From positions 1-8,370 of the forward strand of contig JAZUCI010000182.1 in the NCBI GenBank assembly GCA_045639045.1: 8,370 nucleotides of DNA, written 5' to 3'. The stretch's first letter is position 1. Each line of letters starts with the position of its first letter. Of this stretch, positions 4,874-8,370 are shown piece after piece. Source of the DNA: SIG402 sp045639045. GTDB lineage: Bacteria; Bacillota; Clostridia; Christensenellales; Borkfalkiaceae. The position numbers were made by a program, and so were the translations under genes. Below the pieces are notes generated by a model. It saw nothing but the letters and a program-made list of their open reading frames with translations. It was not told where the DNA came from and ran no database searches.

Positions 4874-7387
4874 TTAGCCGCGGAAAGCTTGTTCGGTTCT
4901 GTTGATAATATCGTCCTGCAAAGAACGCGAAAGGGTGGTGAACAGCGCGCTGTAACCCGCTACGCGAACCACCAAATGCTTATACTTTTCGGGGTTCTTT
5001 TGCGCGTCGATTAAGGTTTCCCTGGATACGACGTTGAACTGCATATGGCTACCCTTTTGTTCAAAGTAAGTTAAGATAAGCGCCACGAAGTTTTCCAACC
5101 CGTTTTTACCCGCAAGCGCGCTGGGGTGGAATTTTTGGTTGAACAGCGTACCGTTAGAAGCGATACCGTGATCCAAACGGGAAACGGAGTTTGCCGCCGC
5201 CGTGGGCCCGTAAATATCCTTACCCGCAGAAGGCGAAACGCCGTCCGCTACGGGTCTACCCGCAAGTCTGCCATCGGGGGTTGCGCCCGTTTGCGCGCCC
5301 AAGGGCACGTTTGCGGATACGGGATATAAACCTGCCTGGAACTGACCGCCGCGGGGGTTTTTATATTTTAGTAAGGGGCGCGTGTACGTGTACGCAACGT
5401 CCCTAGCAAACGCGTCTACTTCCAAAACGTCGTTACCGAACTTGGGAATCTTTTCAATATCCTTTCTTAATTGCGCGTACTTACCCGCGTTTGCGCCACC
5501 CGTTAAGGATTGCACTACCTGAACCACTTCGCTTTCGCTTACGTTCTTACCCGCCGCCTTTAATTGCGCCGCAACGATAGCCGCGATTTTTGCGGTTTGT
5601 TCTACGTCCGCGCCCACGCCGTAGTTGGCGGCAAGCGCTTCCTTTACTTCCTTTAAGGTATATTTCTTTTCATCGTACACCAAAGTTTTGATTGCGTAAA
5701 GGCTATCCGCCATATTCGCAATACCGAAACCTTGGGGGCCGGTAAAGTTATACACCGCGCCGCCTTCCTGCATGGTTAAGCCGCGCTTAATACAATCATC
5801 CACCATCATGGATTGGAAGGGCAGGGGGCAACGTTCAGCGTGCGCTACGTCAATCGCGTTATCCGCGTTTACCATGGCTTCAATCCAGAATTCCATTTGC
5901 GCTTTGTACGCATCGTAGAACTGTTCAAAGGTGGTGAAGGTTTCCACTTCCCCCGTTTTGGGGCCGATTTGTACGCCCGCATCCACACCGTTGCTGAACA
6001 CGAGTTCTAAGGGGCGGCACATATTAAAGAACGCCGCATCGTGCCATCCGTCCGTTTTGCCCGCCTTTTGGGGTTCTACGCAACCGATGATGTTATAGGT
6101 GCGCGCGTCTTCTAACGTAAGACCGCGGCTCATCAGCGAAGGAATAATTACTTCGTCGTTATAGTAAGCGGGAAGGCCGATACCCGTACGGGTAACTTCC
6201 GCCGCTTTTAACATAAATTCGTGGGGGGTGCCGTTCCAAACGCGTACCGAAAGGGAAGGTTGGGGCAACATAGTGTGCATGGACGCATTCATGCACATAA
6301 AGGATAAATCGTTGGTTACGTCCATCCCCTGTTCGTCTTGCCCGCCTACGATTAAGTTTTGGAATAAGCTGTAACCCGCAAAGCCTTCTGCCGAAGCGGC
6401 GTCGCGGCACTTGTTTAAGTCGTTTAATTTCACCCAAATGCAATCGATAAGTTCTTGGGCAAATTCACGCGTTAAGCCGTTTTCCCTACAAGACTTATAG
6501 TAGGGATACATATATTGGTCAAAACGCCCGGGCGAAATGGAGTGACCCGAAGATTCCAACTGCAACAACTGTTGCACGAACCAAAAGCTTTGGCACGCTT
6601 GATAGAAGGTTTTTGCGCCTTTTGCGGGAACGTTCGCGCAGTTTTTGGCAATTTGAATCAATTCTTCACGGCGCGCGCCCGTTGCCTTTTCCGCCATTTC
6701 CAAAGCGAGTTTCGCGTAACGGTTTGCGTAATGAATTACCGCGTTACACGAAATTTCCATTGCGGTTAAAAGGTTGGACTTTTTGCAATAGTTCGCATCG
6801 CCCACGCTCATGGTTTCGCGTTCTTTTGCAATTCTACTTAAATACCCTTCAAAGCCGTGGGCAAGCACTTCTTCGTATTTTACGGTTACGTGCCCCACCC
6901 CGTTATAGAAATAGTTGCCAGGGGTGAAAATGTTATGGTCGATACCGTCCTTGGCTTCCTTACTCATATACGAAAGGGCAAGGTCGCTGCTGGTTTTTCC
7001 TTTCCAATACGCGTTGGCCGCTTTTAGTTCCGCCTTGGTTTCATCCGAAATATAGAAGGGATCGGCAGAACGTTTTTCCACCGTTTCAAATTCCGCTTCT
7101 AACCATTCGAAAGAATATTCGGGATAGGTTTGGCAACCGCGGGGCGCGATGGTGGAAGAACCAACGATCAGTTCCCCTTCGCGAATCACGATGGGAATAT
7201 TTTTTAAGATATGCTCAAACGCTTTGGCGCGGCGAAGCACCAAAGGTAAGCCTTCGGTTTCCTTATAAGATTCGGTAATCAAACGCGCACGAGCCCCTTC
7301 GATAACGGGCATTTTTGCGTACATGCGTTCAATCAGCGCGGGGATTCGCGGGCTTTTTTGTACGTCCGAAATATCGTATTTTGCCAT
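4874..7387 (-). CDS. Glycyl radical diol dehydratase (B12-independent 1,2-propanediol/glycerol dehydratase type)
   Basis: The 837-residue protein has a PFL-like barrel (from about residue 14) and a C-terminal glycine-radical domain. The thiyl-radical cysteine is Cys436 in YNIIGCVEPQ and the radical glycine is Gly811 in RVAGYSALF. Residues matching the glycerol dehydratase site are His166 (GVGHVTV), Ser283 (GHSISPGR), Glu438 and Asp450 (GWHD), with the same Cys-to-Asp spacing of 14 as I recall for DhaB1. The aldolase and CoA-acylating dehydrogenase in the operon favour 1,2-propanediol to propionaldehyde. Glycerol specificity cannot be excluded, and a choline lyase is less likely. An insert of roughly 45 residues lies at about 590-645. 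ATG at 7387 is chosen because AAAGGAG lies 7 nt upstream; an in-frame GTG at 7408 would put that site inside the coding region. Confidence 0.95.
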   Translation of the reverse strand: MAKYDISDVQKSPRIPALIERMYAKMPVIEGARARLITESYKETEGLPLVLRRAKAFEHILKNIPIVIREGELIVGSSTIAPRGCQTYPEYSFEWLEAEFETVEKRSADPFYISDETKAELKAANAYWKGKTSSDLALSYMSKEAKDGIDHNIFTPGNYFYNGVGHVTVKYEEVLAHGFEGYLSRIAKERETMSVGDANYCKKSNLLTAMEISCNAVIHYANRYAKLALEMAEKATGARREELIQIAKNCANVPAKGAKTFYQACQSFWFVQQLLQLESSGHSISPGRFDQYMYPYYKSCRENGLTREFAQELIDCIWVKLNDLNKCRDAASAEGFAGYSLFQNLIVGGQDEQGMDVTNDLSFMCMNASMHTMLPQPSLSVRVWNGTPHEFMLKAAEVTRTGIGLPAYYNDEVIIPSLMSRGLTLEDARTYNIIGCVEPQKAGKTDGWHDAAFFNMCRPLELVFSNGVDAGVQIGPKTGEVETFTTFEQFYDAYKAQMEFWIEAMVNADNAIDVAHAERCPLPFQSMMVDDCIKRGLTMQEGGAVYNFTGPQGFGIANMADSLYAIKTLVYDEKKYTLKEVKEALAANYGVGADVEQTAKIAAIVAAQLKAAGKNVSESEVVQVVQSLTGGANAGKYAQLRKDIEKIPKFGNDVLEVDAFARDVAYTYTRPLLKYKNPRGGQFQAGLYPVSANVPLGAQTGATPDGRLAGRPVADGVSPSAGKDIYGPTAAANSVSRLDHGIASNGTLFNQKFHPSALAGKNGLENFVALILTYFEQKGSHMQFNVVSRETLIDAQKNPEKYKHLVVRVAGYSALFTTLSRSLQDDIINRTEQAFRG
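5453..5620 (-). other. Putative internal encapsulation insert in the glycyl radical enzyme
   Basis: This covers residues 590-645 of the radical enzyme. Glycyl radical enzymes usually pass from the LKEAL helix to the KFGND motif in about 20-25 residues; here the two are about 70 apart. The insert has two predicted amphipathic helices, AKIAAIVAAQLKAAG (599-613) and ESEVVQVVQSLTGG (618-631), separated by a polar turn and followed by Gly/Ala-rich sequence. The pattern resembles the targeting helices on the neighbouring enzymes. A targeting role is inferred. Confidence 0.55.
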
Positions 7388-7394
7388 AAGATTT

Positions 7395-7417
7395 CTCCTT
7401 TCCGCCACGCTTGGCGG
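7395..7417 (-). promoter_or_regulatory. Ribosome binding site of the radical-enzyme gene with adjoining hairpin
   Basis: On the minus strand CCGCCA (7417-7412), loop AGCG and TGGCGG (7407-7402) form a 6-bp GC-rich stem. It directly abuts the Shine-Dalgarno AAAGGAG (7401-7395), which lies 7 nt before the ATG at 7387. This decides the start codon in favour of 7387. The stem leaves the site exposed and could stabilise the transcript 5' end or modulate ribosome access. It is not followed by a U-run, so it is not a terminator. Confidence 0.6.
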
Positions 7418-7487
7418 GAGAATTTCGGGGCTTTACGCACGCGCAAGTAAGCGCGCATACGGGCACCCTATAATTTTAGTCGTAATC

Positions 7488-7516
7488 ATTATACACCCAA
7501 GGGAAAAGTTTGTCAA
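7488..7516 (-). promoter_or_regulatory. Main operon promoter, perfect sigma-A consensus
   Basis: On the minus strand TTGACA (7516-7511) and TATAAT (7493-7488) are separated by exactly 17 bp, so both hexamers and the spacing match consensus. Transcription should start near 7481. A substrate-inducible pathway under so strong a core promoter would usually need repression, yet no recognisable operator can be named. TAATCATTA at 7483-7491 is a small palindrome that overlaps the -10 box and is a possible but weak candidate. Confidence 0.85.
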
Positions 7517-7541
7517 TAGGAAAATGAAAAATTTTGCCCGT

Positions 7542-7587
7542 TTTTTTTGATTTTTATTGTTTTGTGTTGTTTTTGTGTGGTTTTTTG
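7542..7587 (-). promoter_or_regulatory. A-tract-rich upstream region of the main operon promoter
   Basis: The plus-strand words TTTTTTTGATTTTT (7542-7555) and TGTGGTTTTTTG (7576-7587) both recur upstream of the internal operon promoter. The gap from the second word to the -35 box is 59 bp here and 60 bp for the distal copy at the internal promoter. The region lies between the two divergent promoters and could serve either. Low sequence complexity makes chance similarity possible. Confidence 0.4.
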
Positions 7588-7607
7588 CGGATTTTTCGCC
7601 AAAACCC

Positions 7608-7636
7608 TTGACAAAACCAAATTTTTTACGTAAAAT
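7608..7636 (+). promoter_or_regulatory. Promoter of the PHP hydrolase gene
   Basis: TTGACA (7608-7613) and TAAAAT (7631-7636) are separated by 17 bp. Transcription should start near 7643 and give a leader of about 80 nt. The promoter is divergent from the operon promoter, with the two -35 boxes 91 bp apart. Confidence 0.75.
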
Positions 7637-7723
7637 GGTATAAGAGAAACTGTGTTCTTTTACGCAGATTCTTTTAGGTAGAAAAAACTAGCGTTTCCAC
7701 GCGAAAAGGAGAGGGGCAAAACC

Positions 7724-8370
7724 GTGTTTACGATTGACGCGCACGTACATACCGCCGCAAGCGGGCATCATACCACCGACCGCGTGATTGACGTAGCCAA
7801 AAAGGCGTTTGAACGCGGACTGACCGCCGTTGGTATTTGCGAACACGCAAGCGGTATGCTAAACGGCTGTACCGAAAGCGGTTTTAGAAGTTTATTGCTT
7901 TCCCCCAAAACGCGCGCGGGCGTTAAAATTTTGATTGGCGCGGAAGCGAACGTGTTCAAAAACGGGGAAACGGATATTTCCCCCGCCCTATACAAAAAAT
8001 TAGATTACGTGATTGCTTCCCTACATAAAGAGTGCTATAAAAACGCAGGGATTACCGAAAACACCAAAACCTTGATACATTTGATGGAACGGGGCGGTTG
8101 CGATATCTTGGGGCACCCTGCGGATATTGCTTACCCCTTGGATTTACGCGCCGTTGTACGATCCGCAAAAGAAACGGGGGTTTTAATTGAAATTAACGAA
8201 GCAAGCATTCGCGAAGGCGGATACCGCGGAGATAACCGCGCGCTAACCGCCGAACTATTACTTTGGTGCAAGCGCTATAACGCGCCCGTTTCGGTGGGTA
8301 GCGATAGCCACGGTAGAGAATTCGTGGGCGTAACCCCCACGGCGGAAGCGTTTTTTAGCGTGATGGACTT
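7724..8370 (+). CDS. PHP-family metal-dependent phosphoesterase, YcdX-like, 3' end outside window
   Basis: The first 215 codons are visible. The PHP metal-site residues are in order: His7 and His9 (DAHVH), His15, His41 (CEHASG), Glu74 (GAEANV), His101 (SLH), His131 (GHPAD), and Asp194 and His196 (GSDSH). These align almost position for position with the trinuclear zinc ligands I recall for E. coli YcdX. The family is about 245 residues long, so some 30 residues are probably missing at the right edge. The start is GTG at 7724, because the metal motif begins at residue 5 as in relatives and a purine-rich site (AAGGAGAGGGG, 7706-7716) lies 7 nt upstream. The physiological substrate of this family is poorly known. 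It is transcribed away from the microcompartment operon, so a role in that pathway is not implied. Confidence 0.9.
   Translation, partial: MFTIDAHVHTAASGHHTTDRVIDVAKKAFERGLTAVGICEHASGMLNGCTESGFRSLLLSPKTRAGVKILIGAEANVFKNGETDISPALYKKLDYVIASLHKECYKNAGITENTKTLIHLMERGGCDILGHPADIAYPLDLRAVVRSAKETGVLIEINEASIREGGYRGDNRALTAELLLWCKRYNAPVSVGSDSHGREFVGVTPTAEAFFSVMD

Larger units (their letters stand above)
7388..7723. other. Divergent 336-bp intergenic region between the operon and the PHP gene
   Basis: From left to right it contains: the radical-enzyme ribosome site and hairpin (7395-7417); a second weak inverted repeat CGCGC-AAGTAA-GCGCG (7440-7455) in the same leader; the leftward promoter (7488-7516); a T-tract-rich spacer (about 7517-7607); and the rightward promoter (7608-7636), followed by an untranslated leader of about 80 nt for the PHP gene. 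The leftward leader is about 95 nt long if transcription starts near 7481. I see no open reading frame of merit, no tRNA, no known riboswitch core and no terminator in it. Confidence 0.7.

Noticed and set aside
4874..7387. Choline trimethylamine-lyase (CutC) as identity of the radical enzyme
   Set aside because: GCVEP is shared, but His166, Ser283 and Asp450 (GWHD) fit the diol/glycerol dehydratase site. The aldolase in the operon fits deoxysugar use rather than choline.
7388..7408. Upstream in-frame GTG start (7408) that would lengthen the radical enzyme by 7 residues
   Set aside because: The Shine-Dalgarno AAAGGAG lies between that GTG and the ATG at 7387, and the GTG sits inside the hairpin. 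The ATG has ideal spacing.
7475..7492. Catabolite-repression (cre-like) site near the main promoter start
   Set aside because: TGATTACGACTAAAA matches only the central CG and a few positions of the cre consensus, too weak to call.
7323..7550. Plus-strand open frame across the start of the radical-enzyme gene
   Set aside because: It is antisense to the gene and covers its promoter, with no motif or ribosome site.
7388..7723. Cobalamin or other known riboswitch, tRNA or CRISPR repeat in the intergenic region
   Set aside because: No B12-box-like core, cloverleaf or regular repeat-spacer pattern is visible.

Overview
The window holds most of the enzymatic core of a glycyl-radical-enzyme bacterial microcompartment (GRM) operon on the minus strand (bases 1-7387). 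A divergent PHP-family metal hydrolase gene starts at 7724 on the plus strand and runs off the right edge. The organism is most likely an anaerobic Clostridia-like Firmicute, perhaps from a gut or sediment. Reasons are the oxygen-sensitive glycyl radical chemistry, strong AGGAG-type ribosome binding sites, near-consensus sigma-A promoters and A/T-tract intergenic DNA. No lineage marker is visible, so this is inference.

In transcription order (right to left) the minus-strand genes are: a diol-dehydratase-type glycyl radical enzyme (4874-7387), its radical-SAM activase (4064-4858), a PduU/EutS-type circularly permuted shell protein (3680-4060), a EutP/PduV-like GTPase (3188-3673), a 176-bp gap with its own promoter, a class II (fuculose-1-phosphate type) aldolase (2199-3011), a GlcG/PduO-C-like protein (1722-2195), a CoA-acylating aldehyde dehydrogenase (346-1725) and the first 111 codons of a zinc alcohol dehydrogenase (1-335). 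Within each block the genes are 15 nt apart or less, or overlap by 4 nt.

The gene set fits the fucose/rhamnose-type GRM (called GRM5 in the classification I recall). In that pathway the aldolase splits a deoxysugar phosphate to DHAP and lactaldehyde, and lactaldehyde is reduced to 1,2-propanediol. The radical enzyme dehydrates the diol to propionaldehyde without B12. Inside the shell the aldehyde is oxidised to propionyl-CoA and reduced to propanol, which recycles NAD and CoA. Four cargo proteins carry recognisable amphipathic encapsulation peptides: N-terminal on the alcohol dehydrogenase, aldehyde dehydrogenase and GlcG-like protein, C-terminal on the aldolase. The radical enzyme has an internal insert that looks like the same kind of signal. 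Hexagonal (PduA-type), trimeric and pentameric shell genes are not in the window and presumably lie beyond base 1 or elsewhere.

Three strong promoters can be read directly: TTGACA-N17-TATAAT for the radical enzyme, TTGACT-N17-TATAAT for the aldolase block, and TTGACA-N17-TAAAAT for the PHP gene. The overall system type is known. The unusual parts are the insert in the radical enzyme, the Cys/His-rich linker in the aldolase, the activase without the ferredoxin-like insert, the GTPase with TKIN in place of TKxD, and shared T-tract words upstream of both operon promoters.
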